Origin: Jiangella alkaliphila
GTDB taxonomy: Bacteria > Actinomycetota > Actinomycetes > Jiangellales > Jiangellaceae
DNA: 64,000 bases
NCBI RefSeq assembly: GCF_900105925.1
Contig: NZ_LT629791.1
Span: 5,612,001-5,676,000, forward strand
Reading direction: 5' to 3'
A program made the translations under genes and the position numbers. Below, piece after piece: positions 18,662 through 26,523 of the stretch (positions are counted from its first letter, which is position 1; each line of letters begins with the position of its first letter). Under the pieces are notes generated by a model. That model worked only from the letters and a program-made list of their open reading frames with translations, was not told the DNA's origin and made no database searches.

Positions 18662-18699
18662 TTGCAATCGGTACCCGGCTACAGGTTTACCGTCGATAC
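18662..18699 (+). promoter_or_regulatory. MerR-type promoter for the thioredoxin fusion gene
   Basis: TTGCAA (18662-18667) is followed by GTACCCGGCTACAGGTTTAC, which shares the GTACC-N-G-N-TAC-purine-purine-G core with the promoters at 13724 and 23432. The dyad lies in the spacer as MerR-family activators require. The -10 is uncertain (TTACCG or CGATAC). It is 50-85 bases before GTG 18749. Confidence 0.4.
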
Positions 18700-18748
18700 G
18701 GAGAGGCCAGGACGTCGGGAGTCCGGCCGTGAGGATGGGACGGTAACG

Positions 18749-19438
18749 GTGAACGAACCTGCGATGGTGCGAGAGATCAGCCCGAGCGACTTCGACGACG
18801 TCACGGCGAGCCGCGGCCCGGTCGTGGTCGAGTTCTACGCGACCTGGTGTGGGGCATGCCGGCGCATGACGCCGGTACTGGATGCCGTCGCCGCCGAACT
18901 CGCCGGTCAAGTCGAGTTCGTGAAGGTGAACGTGGATGAGGCCACCGAGCTGGTCTCCCGCTACGACGTGCGGTCGACGCCGACCCTGCTGGTCTTCAAG
19001 GACGGCTCCCCCATCGGCGCGCCGCTGGTCGGCGCCTACCCGGAGGTGACGGTGCGCGAAGCGATCACGGCGTCGCTCGTTCCCACCGCACCCAGCACCG
19101 CGGCCCTGCTGGCATGGGTCCCCGACGACGCCTGCACCCTTCCGACAGCAGAACGTCCGTTCCGGCTGGACGAGTTCGCCGACCTGTTCGCGACGTCGCT
19201 GCACGGCCTCGAACGGCCGACTGCGACTCGGTTGGTGTTCAGCCTCGATGAGGCGGCCGAGGGGCGCGCCCGCGACCTCGCCGCGCGAGAGAGCAGCTGT
19301 TGCTCCTTCTTCACCTTCACCTTCAGGGCACCTGTCGACGGAACGGTGCAGCTGCAGGTGGACGTGCCGGCGGAGCGCGGCAGCGTTCTCGACGGCCTGG
19401 CCCACCAGGCGACCACAGCGGCCGCTGCGAACCTGTGA
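18749..19438 (+). CDS. Thioredoxin fused to a Cys-containing C-terminal domain
   Basis: A 229-residue cytoplasmic protein. Residues 1-108 are a thioredoxin: [20 protein letters not shown] (active site Cys34-Gly-Ala-Cys37, where classical thioredoxin has CGPC), cis-Pro78 in STPTLLVF. Residues 118-229 form a second domain with Cys129 ([15 protein letters not shown]) and a vicinal pair Cys184-Cys185 ([15 protein letters not shown]). I recall this second domain as a small stand-alone protein near mercury or arsenic genes, but I cannot name it. GTG 18749 is chosen over ATG 18764 for its GGGACGG ribosome site. It follows a MerR-like promoter. The vicinal thiols suggest metal binding or disulfide exchange. 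Confidence 0.85.
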   Translation: MNEPAMVREISPSDFDDVTASRGPVVVEFYATWCGACRRMTPVLDAVAAELAGQVEFVKVNVDEATELVSRYDVRSTPTLLVFKDGSPIGAPLVGAYPEVTVREAITASLVPTAPSTAALLAWVPDDACTLPTAERPFRLDEFADLFATSLHGLERPTATRLVFSLDEAAEGRARDLAARESSCCSFFTFTFRAPVDGTVQLQVDVPAERGSVLDGLAHQATTAAAANL

Positions 19439-19472
19439 GCGACAAGAGCCGGAGTTCGGGAGAATCCGCTCT

Positions 19473-19805
19473 GTGACCGTTGCACGTTCCATCGCCTTGT
19501 TCATCGCCGCCGCGATCGCCGAGATCGGCGGCGCCTGGCTCATCTGGCAGGGCGTCCGCGAGCACCGCGGCCTGCTCTGGATCGGCGCCGGTATCGTCGG
19601 CCTCGGCCTCTACGGCTTCGTCGCCACGCTCCAGCCCGATGCCAATTTCGGCCGCATCCTCGCCGCCTACGGCGGAATCTTCGTCGCCGGTTCCCTCGCC
19701 TGGGGGATGATCTTCGACGGCTACCGCCCTGACCGCTTCGATACCATCGGGGCCGCGATCTGCCTCCTCGGCGTCGCCGTGATCATGTACGCACCACGTG
19801 GCTGA
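19473..19805 (+). CDS. YnfA/UPF0060-family small membrane protein
   Basis: A 110-residue protein with four transmembrane helices. It matches UPF0060: [60 protein letters not shown] and [20 protein letters not shown]. Some members act as SMR-like efflux pumps; a physiological substrate is not established. GTG 19473 gives the standard length. It is 35 bases after the thioredoxin fusion on the same strand, so probably cotranscribed. YnfA often accompanies mercury or arsenic loci, which fits this region. Confidence 0.9.
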   Translation: MTVARSIALFIAAAIAEIGGAWLIWQGVREHRGLLWIGAGIVGLGLYGFVATLQPDANFGRILAAYGGIFVAGSLAWGMIFDGYRPDRFDTIGAAICLLGVAVIMYAPRG

Positions 19806-19918
19806 ACGCCGCGGGTTGATCCGGCCGAACGCATCCGGCCGGTTGTCGTATCCGGCCACGGGCCGTTCGTCTCATGGGTAGAAATGCATTCAGGTCGAGT
19901 ACTCAGGAGGACGTTCTG

Positions 19919-20386
19919 ATGAGCGTGCAACCGATTCCCGCGCACTACCGCCGGGTGACGCCATGCCTCGTCGTGGACGGGGCGGCGAAGGCGCTGGAGT
20001 TCTACGCCGGCGCGTTCGGCGCGACCGAGCGGATGCACTTCCCCGGGCCGGACGGAACCGTCGCGCACGCCGAGATCGAGATCGGCGACTCGGTCCTGAT
20101 CGTCGAGGACGCGTCGCCGTTGATGGGGACCGAAGCGCCGCCCGCGGGCGGGCTGCCCGGCTCGCCGTCGTTCCTGTTCCTCTACGTCGAGGACGTCGAC
20201 GCCGTCGTCGCGAAGGCGGTGGAGCTGGGGGCGAGGCTGAAGCGGGCGCCGCAGGACCAGTTCTACGGCGACCGCGACGGCTACGTCGTCGACCCGTTCG
20301 GGCACGGCTGGACCATCGCGACGCACGTCGAGGACGTCGCGCAGGACGAGCTGGGCCGCCGGCTGGCCGCGATGCAAGGAGCCTGA
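19919..20386 (+). CDS. VOC/glyoxalase-superfamily protein
   Basis: A 155-residue vicinal-oxygen-chelate protein of the PhnB-like type: VTPCLVVDGAAKALEFYAGA, FGATERMHFPGPDG, AHAEIEIGDSVLIVED and DRDGYVVDPFGHGWTIATH. A His and a Glu in the paired beta-alpha-beta-beta-beta modules could bind metal, but such proteins near sigma factors have no proven reaction. CAGGAGG precedes ATG 19919. Four bases separate it from the DGPF gene; VOC, DGPF and sigma form one unit. Confidence 0.88.
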   Translation: MSVQPIPAHYRRVTPCLVVDGAAKALEFYAGAFGATERMHFPGPDGTVAHAEIEIGDSVLIVEDASPLMGTEAPPAGGLPGSPSFLFLYVEDVDAVVAKAVELGARLKRAPQDQFYGDRDGYVVDPFGHGWTIATHVEDVAQDELGRRLAAMQGA

Positions 20387-20390
20387 CCGG

Positions 20391-20732
20391 ATGAAGTACG
20401 TGCTGTTGTTCGTCGATACCGAGCAGTTCTCCGCCGACCTCGATGCGATGGCACCCGACGACCGCGCACGTGCCTTCGACCTGGTCAACGCGTGGGTGGC
20501 CGAGCATCGTCACGTCATCCGGGGCGGCAGCAAGCTGCAGGGCGCCCACACCGCCACCACCGTCCGCCTCGACGGGCCGGAGCCGATCGTCACCGACGGC
20601 CCGTTCGTCGAGGGCAAGGAGGTGGTCAGCGGCTACCTGGAGGTCGAGGTCGCCGACCTGGACGAGGCGCTGCGCATGGTGCAGGCCTGGCCGGGCTGCC
20701 CGGTCGCGGAGATCCGGCCCCTGGAGTCGTGA
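20391..20732 (+). CDS. DGPF (YCII-related) protein, ECF42 partner
   Basis: A 113-residue YCII/DGPF-domain protein: MKYVLLFVDTEQF start, the namesake motif in PIVTDGPFVEGKEVVSGYLE, and an EVEVADLDEALRMVQAWPGC helix. DGPF proteins are the conserved neighbours of ECF42 sigma factors in actinobacteria, and their role is not settled. The stop overlaps the sigma factor start (GTGA at 20729). A second DGPF-ECF42 pair lies at 36505-38131. Confidence 0.9.
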   Translation: MKYVLLFVDTEQFSADLDAMAPDDRARAFDLVNAWVAEHRHVIRGGSKLQGAHTATTVRLDGPEPIVTDGPFVEGKEVVSGYLEVEVADLDEALRMVQAWPGCPVAEIRPLES

Positions 20733-21940
20733 CGACGGACCCGGCGCGGGCCGCGGACCCGCACGACGAGTTGGCCCGTGTGGTGCGTGAGCACGCGGGC
20801 CGGCTCGCGGTCGCCCTGGTCCGGCTGATCGGCGACTTCCCGACCGTCGAGGACCTCGTCCAGGACGCCGTCGTCGCCGCGCTGCAGCGGTGGCCGGTCG
20901 ACGGCATCCCGGAGCGGCCGGACGCCTGGCTGTTCACCGTCGCCCGCCGCCGTGGCCTGGACCTGCTGCGCCGCGAGGCCCGGTACCGGGAGAAGCTGGC
21001 GCAGGTGCAGTGGCCGGTCCCGCCGGAGCCGGACGAACGGCTGCGGCTGATCTTCACCTGCTGCCACCCGGCGCTGCCCCGGTCGGCACAGGTGGCGCTG
21101 ACGCTGCGGGTGGTGTGCGGGCTGACGACGGCGCAGATCGGCCGGGCCTTCCTGGTGCCGGAGACGACGGTGGCGCAGCGGATCACCCGGGCGAAGCGGA
21201 AGATCGCCGACGCCGGCATCGCGTACCGCATCCCGGCGGACACCGATCTGCGCGACCGCACGGCCGACGTGCTCACCGTCGTCTACCTCATGCTCAACGA
21301 GGGCTACCTGTCCACGGCCGGCGCCGTGCACTCGCAGCGGCTGGTCGACGACGCCGAGTGGCTGGCGGCGCTGCTGCACGAACTGCTGCCCGACGAGCCG
21401 GAGGTGGCCGGGCTGCTGGCGCTGATCAGGCTGCACCGCGCCCGGGCGGGCGGCCGGTTCGACTGCGACGGCGGCCTCGTGCTGCTCGCCGACCAGGATC
21501 GGTCCCGCTGGGACCACGCGGCCATCGCCAGCGCCGTCGCGCTGCTGACCCGCGCCGCGCGCCGGCACGGGCCCGGGCCGTACCAGCTGCAGGCCGCCAT
21601 CGTCGCCTGTCACGCCGAGGCGCAACGCTGGGACGACACAGACTGGGAGCAGATCCTCCTGCTCTACGACATGCTGCTGCACCTCGCGCCGTCGCCGGTC
21701 ACCCGGCTGCACCGGGCCGTCGCGCTGCGCTACACCGCCGGGCCCGCGGCGGCCCTGCGCGAGCTGGACCACCTGGCCGAGCGGCTGGACGGGTACCACC
21801 TCTTCCACGCCACCCGGGCCGGGCTGCTGCGCGACCTCGGCCGGCCCGCCGACGCCCGCACTGCCGACGAACGGGCACTGGAGCTGACCAGCAACCCGGC
21901 CGAGCAGGCGATCCTGCACGAACGCCTCACCTGGGCGTAA
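20729..21940 (+). CDS. ECF42-type RNA polymerase sigma factor
   Basis: A 403-residue sigma factor. Region 2 is FPTVEDLVQDAVVAALQRWP with WLFTVARRRGLDLLRREARY; region 4 is LTTAQIGRAFLVPETTVAQR ITRAKRKI. About 200 C-terminal residues form a TPR-like helical domain (YLMLNEGYLST, LHRAVALRYTAGPAAALREL), the mark of ECF42. In that group the C-terminal domain, not an anti-sigma factor, modulates activity. The GTG start overlaps the DGPF stop. The target promoter is probably that of its own VOC-DGPF operon, by analogy. Confidence 0.92.
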   Translation: MTTDPARAADPHDELARVVREHAGRLAVALVRLIGDFPTVEDLVQDAVVAALQRWPVDGIPERPDAWLFTVARRRGLDLLRREARYREKLAQVQWPVPPEPDERLRLIFTCCHPALPRSAQVALTLRVVCGLTTAQIGRAFLVPETTVAQRITRAKRKIADAGIAYRIPADTDLRDRTADVLTVVYLMLNEGYLSTAGAVHSQRLVDDAEWLAALLHELLPDEPEVAGLLALIRLHRARAGGRFDCDGGLVLLADQDRSRWDHAAIASAVALLTRAARRHGPGPYQLQAAIVACHAEAQRWDDTDWEQILLLYDMLLHLAPSPVTRLHRAVALRYTAGPAAALRELDHLAERLDGYHLFHATRAGLLRDLGRPADARTADERALELTSNPAEQAILHERLTWA

Positions 21941-21950
21941 CCGACACCGG

Positions 21951-21966
21951 TGACGCCGGCGTCGCG
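21951..21966. repeat. 16-base repeat with 12-base palindrome, copy 2
   Basis: Identical to the 16-mer at 16983-16998. It starts ten bases after the ECF42 stop codon, in the gap before the CmtR-type gene. It may serve as a short hairpin after the transcript; no U-run follows. Confidence 0.4.
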
Positions 21967-22041
21967 GCGGTCATCTGAAGGGGAACACCAGAGCAGGTTC
22001 ACGCACCGAAGACAGTTCAGCACATCATGTATCGTCACGGC

Positions 22042-22377
22042 ATGACGTTGACTGCGACGATCTCGCACGCCGAGGCGGTGACCCGCCTGGGCCGTGCGCT
22101 CGCCGACGAGACCAGGACGCAGATCCTTCTCGCCCTACGCGAGGCCCCGGCTATCCCGTCCGATCTCGCCGACGCCCTCGGGGTGTCGCGTCAGGTGATG
22201 TCGAACCAATTGGCTTGCCTTCGCGGCTGTGATCTCGTGGCGGCAGTCAGGGAGGGTCGGCACACCTGGTACCGCCTTTCCGACGACCACATCGCCCACG
22301 CACTGGACGAGCTCCTGAGGGTGACGCTGTTCGTCGATCCCGGCTGCTGCTCGACCGAGGGATGCACCTGCTCATGA
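22042..22377 (+). CDS. ArsR-family metal sensor, CmtR type (Cd/Pb)
   Basis: A 111-residue ArsR/SmtB repressor. Winged-helix core: LADALGVSRQVMSNQLACLR then GRHTWYRLSDDHIAHALDEL. Counted from ATG 22042, cysteines fall at 59 and 63 (Cys-Leu-Arg-Gly-Cys in the recognition helix) and at 102-103 (DPGCCSTEGCTCS). That nearly superposes on Cys57, Cys61 and Cys102, which bind Cd/Pb in mycobacterial CmtR. Two more tail cysteines follow. An ATG at 22027 is possible but sits in the likely promoter. It overlaps the flavoprotein gene by ATGA. It should derepress when metal binds. Confidence 0.88.
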   Translation: MTLTATISHAEAVTRLGRALADETRTQILLALREAPAIPSDLADALGVSRQVMSNQLACLRGCDLVAAVREGRHTWYRLSDDHIAHALDELLRVTLFVDPGCCSTEGCTCS

Positions 22378-23408
22378 CGACCGTCGACGTGCTGGTGATC
22401 GGCGCCGGCCAGGCCGGCCTCGCCATGGGCCGCGAACTGGCCCGCGCCAATCGTGACTTCGTGATCGTCGACGGCGCCAGCACGGTGGGCGAGTCCTGGC
22501 GGCGACGCTGGGACTCGCTGCGGCTGTTCACCCCGGCCCGGCACAGCAGCCTGCCCGGCCTGCCGTTTCCGGCCGACCCGGACCACCTGCCAGACAGGGA
22601 CGAGGTGGCCCGGTACCTGAGCGACTACCTCAGCCACTTCGGTCTGCCCGTGCGGCTCGACACCGCCGTGCGTCACCTGCGGCAGGTAGACGGTGGGTTC
22701 CAGGCCGTCACCACCCAAGGCGGCTACATCGCTCGCGCCGTCGTGGTCGCCACCGGACCCTTCCAGCGACCCGCAATACCGGCCCTGACGGGAGGGCTGG
22801 AGCCCGACATCGCGCAACTCCATGCCGCGGACTACCGCAACTCGGACCAGCTTCCCGAGGGGCCGGTGCTGGTGGTCGGGTCGGGTAACTCCGGCGTGCA
22901 GATCGCCGACGAACTCGCGCGCACACGGCCCGTCGTCCTGGCCGCGGGCCGCCGGCAGCCGGTCCTGCCCCAGCGGCTCCTCGGCCGGGACGTGTTCTCC
23001 TGGCTCGACCAGTTGCGCGTCATGAACATCCCGGCCGACAGCCGCATCGGCCGGCGCATGCGGGAACGGGACCCGCTCATCGGCACCGGCCCGCGGGCGC
23101 TGCGACGCACCGGCGTCCGGGTGGTCGACCGCGTCGCCGGTGCCGTCGGCCGCGCGCTGCGCACGGCCGACGGCACTATGATCGAGCCGGCCACCGTCAT
23201 TTGGGCCACCGGCTACCAGCCCGACTACAGCTGGCTCGACGTCCCACACGCTGTCGGCGGCGACGGCTGGCCTCAGCACACCGCCGGCGTCAGCCCGATC
23301 CCCCGCCTGCACTTCCTCGGACTGCCCTACCAGCGCACCCGTGGCTCCGCACTGATCGGCTGGGTCGGCACCGATGCGGCCTACCTCGGCGACCGCCTGG
23401 CGCGCTGA
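22374..23408 (+). CDS. FAD/NAD(P)-binding monooxygenase-like protein (CzcO/ArsO type)
   Basis: A 344-residue flavoprotein with two Rossmann motifs: VLVIGAGQAGLAMGRELARA for FAD and VLVVGSGNSGVQIADELART for NAD(P)H. WRRRWDSLRLFTPARHSSLP is typical of CzcO/YwdC-like and ArsO proteins, and the ATGYQPDYSWL segment closes the FAD site. Homologues occur in arsenic and metal operons, but no substrate is proven for this branch. It is translationally coupled to the CmtR-type repressor, so its expression should be metal-responsive. It lacks the CxxxxC disulfide of MerA and is not mercuric reductase. Confidence 0.85.
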   Translation: MTTVDVLVIGAGQAGLAMGRELARANRDFVIVDGASTVGESWRRRWDSLRLFTPARHSSLPGLPFPADPDHLPDRDEVARYLSDYLSHFGLPVRLDTAVRHLRQVDGGFQAVTTQGGYIARAVVVATGPFQRPAIPALTGGLEPDIAQLHAADYRNSDQLPEGPVLVVGSGNSGVQIADELARTRPVVLAAGRRQPVLPQRLLGRDVFSWLDQLRVMNIPADSRIGRRMRERDPLIGTGPRALRRTGVRVVDRVAGAVGRALRTADGTMIEPATVIWATGYQPDYSWLDVPHAVGGDGWPQHTAGVSPIPRLHFLGLPYQRTRGSALIGWVGTDAAYLGDRLAR

Positions 23409-23431
23409 CCTACGGGCTTCGTCATCAGCGC

Positions 23432-23463
23432 TTGACCCTGTACCGGGTTACGGGGTCGATGAT
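23432..23463 (+). promoter_or_regulatory. merR autoregulated promoter/operator
   Basis: TTGACC (23432-23437), a 19-20 base spacer containing the dyad GACCCTGTAC / GTTACGGGGTC, then CGATGAT. The long spacer with a central dyad is the hallmark of MerR-family activation. The start ATG 23470 lies less than 10 bases after the -10, so the transcript is nearly leaderless. It drives merR and both merB-type genes. Confidence 0.7.
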
Positions 23464-23469
23464 GGCGGC

Positions 23470-23883
23470 ATGAGGACGAGCGAGCTGGCCGGCCACGTGG
23501 GCGTGAACCCGGAGACGCTGCGCTACTACGAGCGCCGCGGACTTCTCGACGAGCCGCCGCGGACGCCGGGCGGGCACCGCGACTACCCGGACACCACCGT
23601 GCGGCTGCTGCGGTTCGTCAAGCGCGCCCAGGAGCTCGGCTTCACCCTCGACGAGGTCGAGGAGCTGCTCCACCTCGACGCCGGCGGCCCGGACGGCTGC
23701 GACGCCGCCCGGGCGCTCGCCGTCGCCCGGAAGTCCGATCTGGAGGCCCGGATCGCGGACCTGCAGCGGATGCGCGACGGCCTCGCCGACCTCGTCGAGA
23801 CCTGCGACCTGCCGCGGGACGACCGCAGCTGCCGGCTGCTGGTGGCCATCGAGCCGCCGCCCCGACCGGAGGACGGCCGATGA
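23470..23883 (+). CDS. merR: MerR-family mercury-responsive regulator
   Basis: A 137-residue MerR activator. The winged HTH begins MRTSELAGHVGVNPETLRYY and continues ERRGLLDEPPRTPGGHRDYP; a dimerisation helix follows. Cys77 (GPDGCDAA), Cys112 and Cys121 (ETCDLPRDDRSCRLL) have the spacings 35 and 9 of the Hg-binding Cys82, Cys117 and Cys126 of Tn501/Tn21 MerR. Hg(II) sensing is thus well supported. ATGA coupling to the next gene makes merR the first gene of a merR-merB-merB operon. No merA, merT or merP lies in the window. Confidence 0.92.
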   Translation: MRTSELAGHVGVNPETLRYYERRGLLDEPPRTPGGHRDYPDTTVRLLRFVKRAQELGFTLDEVEELLHLDAGGPDGCDAARALAVARKSDLEARIADLQRMRDGLADLVETCDLPRDDRSCRLLVAIEPPPRPEDGR

Positions 23884-24842
23884 GCACCGAGCCGGCCCCT
23901 CGACTGGACGTGCTCCACGTGGCCGAGTGCCCGAACCTCGCTCCCCTGCTGGAACGGTTGCGCGAGGTCACGGACCTGCCGGTCACGGTCCGCGAGATCA
24001 CCACCGACGAGGAGGCCGCGTCGTCCGGCATGGCCGGGTCGCCCACGCTGCTCATCGACGGCACCGACCCGTTCGGCGCGCCTGACGACTGCGGCTGCGG
24101 GGTCGCCTGCCGGCTCTACCGCGACGACGACGGCCGCCTCGTCCCAGTACCGTCCACCGAGCAACTGCGGCAGGCACTCAGGGCCGCGACGCCGAGCGGC
24201 CCGGCGGACGTCGTCGACGCCCTGGCCGCCGCGCGCGCCCGGGCCGTGCCGCTGGACCCGGCCCAGCGCGCTGTGCACCAGGCGATCCTGCGCCACTTCG
24301 CCGCCGCCGGCCGGCCGCCCACGCGGGCCGACCTCGACGCCGTCACGGCAGACCCCGCTCGCACCGCCGCCGCACTCGCCGAGCTGCACGACCTCGACGC
24401 CGTCCGCCTCGACCCGGCGGGAGGGATCGTCGTCGCGTACCCGTTCTCCGCCACGCCGACCCGGCATCGGGTCCGCATCGCCGGCCGCACCGACGTCCAC
24501 GCGATGTGCGCGATCGACGCCCTCGGCATCGCACCCATGCTCGGTCAGGACACGCGGATCGACTCCCTCGACGTCACCACCGGCCGCGCCGTCGCCGTCA
24601 CGACGGCCGGTGGCCGGACGTCGTGGGAGCCGGCTGACGCCGTGGTGTTCGTCGGCGCCGACACCTGCGGCGGCGCCGCGGCCGACTGCTGCTGCGACTA
24701 CCTGAACTTCTTCACCAGCCACGCCGCCGCACAGGCCTGGACCGACGCCCACCCGCAGATCCCCGGCCAGATCCTCGACCAGCACGAAGCGCAAGAACTC
24801 GCCGGCCGGGTCTTCGGGCCGCTCCTGGAGGTCGCCCCATGA
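23880..24842 (+). CDS. Alkylmercury lyase-like protein with N-terminal thioredoxin-like domain
   Basis: A 320-residue fusion. Residues about 8-105 are thioredoxin-like (LDVLHVAECPNLAPLLERL, then the cis-Pro segment GSPTLLIDGTDPF) with Cys71, Cys73 and Cys77 in DDCGCGVACRLY. Residues about 125-200 form a winged helix, and 205-315 a MerB catalytic domain: Cys210 and Asp213 (HAMCAIDALGI) match Cys96/Asp99 of E. coli-plasmid MerB, and Cys270-272 (ADCCCDYLNFFTSH) supplies the Cys159 equivalent. The lyase protonolyses C-Hg bonds. The thioredoxin part may pass thiols or Hg(II) on. Overlaps merR and the second merB by ATGA. Confidence 0.85.
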   Translation: MSTEPAPRLDVLHVAECPNLAPLLERLREVTDLPVTVREITTDEEAASSGMAGSPTLLIDGTDPFGAPDDCGCGVACRLYRDDDGRLVPVPSTEQLRQALRAATPSGPADVVDALAAARARAVPLDPAQRAVHQAILRHFAAAGRPPTRADLDAVTADPARTAAALAELHDLDAVRLDPAGGIVVAYPFSATPTRHRVRIAGRTDVHAMCAIDALGIAPMLGQDTRIDSLDVTTGRAVAVTTAGGRTSWEPADAVVFVGADTCGGAAADCCCDYLNFFTSHAAAQAWTDAHPQIPGQILDQHEAQELAGRVFGPLLEVAP

Positions 24843-25471
24843 CCACCGTCGACGACGAAGCCCGTCACCTCGTCAGCCTCATCCGCCGCCAGTTCGGCCT
24901 GACCGACCTGCCACTGCACATCGGCCGGCAACTCCTCACCGCCGGCGAACCGGTCACCGTCGACCAGGTCGCCACAGCCGGCGGCTGGACGATCGAACAA
25001 CTCAGCACCGAACTGCGCAAGCACCCCGGCGTCGACTGGACCGACGACGGCCGCATCGCCGGCTTCGGACTGACGCTACGACCCACCCCGCACTCCTTCA
25101 CCACCGACGGGCGCACCGTCTACGCCTTCTGCGCCAGCGACGCCCTGGAGTTCCCCGTCATGCTCGGACGCTCCGGCGTCATCGAATCCGCCTGCCCCGC
25201 AACCGGCCGGCGCATCCGCATCGAGGTCGACCCGGACCACGTCGTCGCCGTCACCCCCGCCAGCACCGTCGTCTCCAAGATCCGCCCCGACCAGGCTGTC
25301 GACGACATCCGCCGCCAGCTCTGCGACCTCGGAAACTTCTTCATCGACGCCGAGGCCGCCGGCACCTGGACCACGCAGCATCCCGAGGGCCACGTCGTCC
25401 CCATCGACCACGAGTTCGCCGTCACCGTCCAGGCGATGTCCGAACTCGGCTGGACCGCCCCAACCCCGTGA
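24839..25471 (+). CDS. merB: Organomercurial lyase MerB
   Basis: A 210-residue protein of standard MerB length (about 212). The N-terminal winged helix (VATAGGWTIEQLSTELRKHP) precedes the catalytic domain with Cys98 and Asp101 (YAFCASDALEFPVMLG) and Cys162 (RQLCDLGNFFIDAEAAGTW). It matches the Cys-Asp-Cys triad that cleaves organomercury to Hg(II) and hydrocarbon. It is the last gene of the merR operon and overlaps the fused paralogue by ATGA. The two MerB domains are clearly diverged, so this is not a recent duplication. Hg(II) released would need a MerA elsewhere. Confidence 0.92.
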   Translation: MTTVDDEARHLVSLIRRQFGLTDLPLHIGRQLLTAGEPVTVDQVATAGGWTIEQLSTELRKHPGVDWTDDGRIAGFGLTLRPTPHSFTTDGRTVYAFCASDALEFPVMLGRSGVIESACPATGRRIRIEVDPDHVVAVTPASTVVSKIRPDQAVDDIRRQLCDLGNFFIDAEAAGTWTTQHPEGHVVPIDHEFAVTVQAMSELGWTAPTP

Positions 25472-25573
25472 GCGGCCGGCGCTCGTCGAGGGCCAGCCCG
25501 ACGGGCGGCTCCTCCCGTACTACTGAGCGCCCTGCGCGGCACCGGAGCCCACGCGATTTCCGCGATCGTCGTG

Positions 25574-25768
25574 TCAAGCCTCGTCAGCCCGGGGAACGAC
25601 CCGCATGGCAGCGGCTTCGATGGCGATCCGTTCTTCGTCGGTCGCTGACCGGAACACGAGCATCGGGTTGGTGCCGCCATGTTCCCAACGCACGTCGACC
25701 TCGACCCCTTGGCGGCGATACATCGCGACGAGCTCCTCGAACTCGCTGCGCGTGAGCGTGTCCTCCAC
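25574..25768 (-). CDS. Small hypothetical protein (64 aa)
   Basis: A 64-residue frame starting MEDTLTRSEFEELVAMYRRQ and ending AAAMRVVPRADEA. It has good G/C-ending codon bias, an amphipathic N-terminal helix and no membrane segment. I do not recognise a family. It is convergent with merB and divergent from the PPOX-type gene, in its own transcription unit. The bias supports real coding, but the assignment rests on that alone. Confidence 0.6.
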   Translation of the reverse strand: MEDTLTRSEFEELVAMYRRQGVEVDVRWEHGGTNPMLVFRSATDEERIAIEAAAMRVVPRADEA

Positions 25769-26000
25769 ACCACATCCTTACCACCGCGAGGCCATGCGAG
25801 ATACCTCCAATATCGTGCGCGCGATGGGCCAGCGGGCGGCCCCGTGCCTCACCCTCGCGGGTGATGACACGGCTCACGCCAGCCGTGTCAAGGGGCGAGC
25901 GACCTCATAACTGACGACGCTGAGCACCAGAATCGAGGACCCGTCGGTGGTTGAGTGTTCCCCGCTCACCAGGCCGGATCGATGTCACCGCGGAGGCCAC

Positions 26001-26450
26001 ATGGGCGTCGCTCCTAGGCGACTGACACCGCTGGACAGTGAGGAAGCCCTGCGGCTGGTCGCCACCATCTCGCTCGGCCGGATCGTCTTCACCGCGCACG
26101 CGCTCCCGGCGATCCGCCCGGTCAACCACGTCGTTGACGACGGCGATGTCGTCATCCGCACCCACACCGACGATGCCGTCGTCAGCGCCATCGATGCGGC
26201 CGCCGACACCGTCGTCGCCTACGAGGCCGACACCATCGACCCTGTTGACCAGCTCGGTTGGATGGTCGTCATCACCGGCGTCGCGCACCTCGTCACCGAT
26301 GCCGGCCAGCTTGTCCGGTACGAACGAACACTCCAGCCATGGGTCACTCAGCCGATGGGCCAGGTCATCCGCGTACATCCCCAAATCGTCACCGGCTTCA
26401 GGCTCATCCCGGCCAACCAGTATCGCGACGAGTCACCAGCAAGCATCTGA
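26001..26450 (+). CDS. Pyridoxamine 5'-phosphate oxidase-family flavoprotein
   Basis: A 149-residue split-barrel FMN protein. Family features are LDSEEALRLVATISLGRIVF, PAIRPVNHVVDDGDVVIRT, and GWMVVITGVAHLVTDAGQL near the end. This group, common in actinobacteria, binds FMN, haem or F420 and often reduces small molecules; it is not the vitamin B6 enzyme. GGAGG precedes ATG 26001; the longer frame start at 25947 lacks a ribosome site. It is monocistronic. Confidence 0.85.
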   Translation: MGVAPRRLTPLDSEEALRLVATISLGRIVFTAHALPAIRPVNHVVDDGDVVIRTHTDDAVVSAIDAAADTVVAYEADTIDPVDQLGWMVVITGVAHLVTDAGQLVRYERTLQPWVTQPMGQVIRVHPQIVTGFRLIPANQYRDESPASI

Positions 26451-26523
26451 CGCCACATCCTCCGCGACCGTGAGCGATGGACGTGGCGCCGGAAGGCGCG
26501 GCCCCGGAGGTGCGGCTCCGACC

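Noticed and set aside
22374-23408. Flavoprotein near merR as mercuric reductase MerA
   Set aside because: It lacks the redox CxxxxC motif and C-terminal Cys pair, and is only 344 residues.
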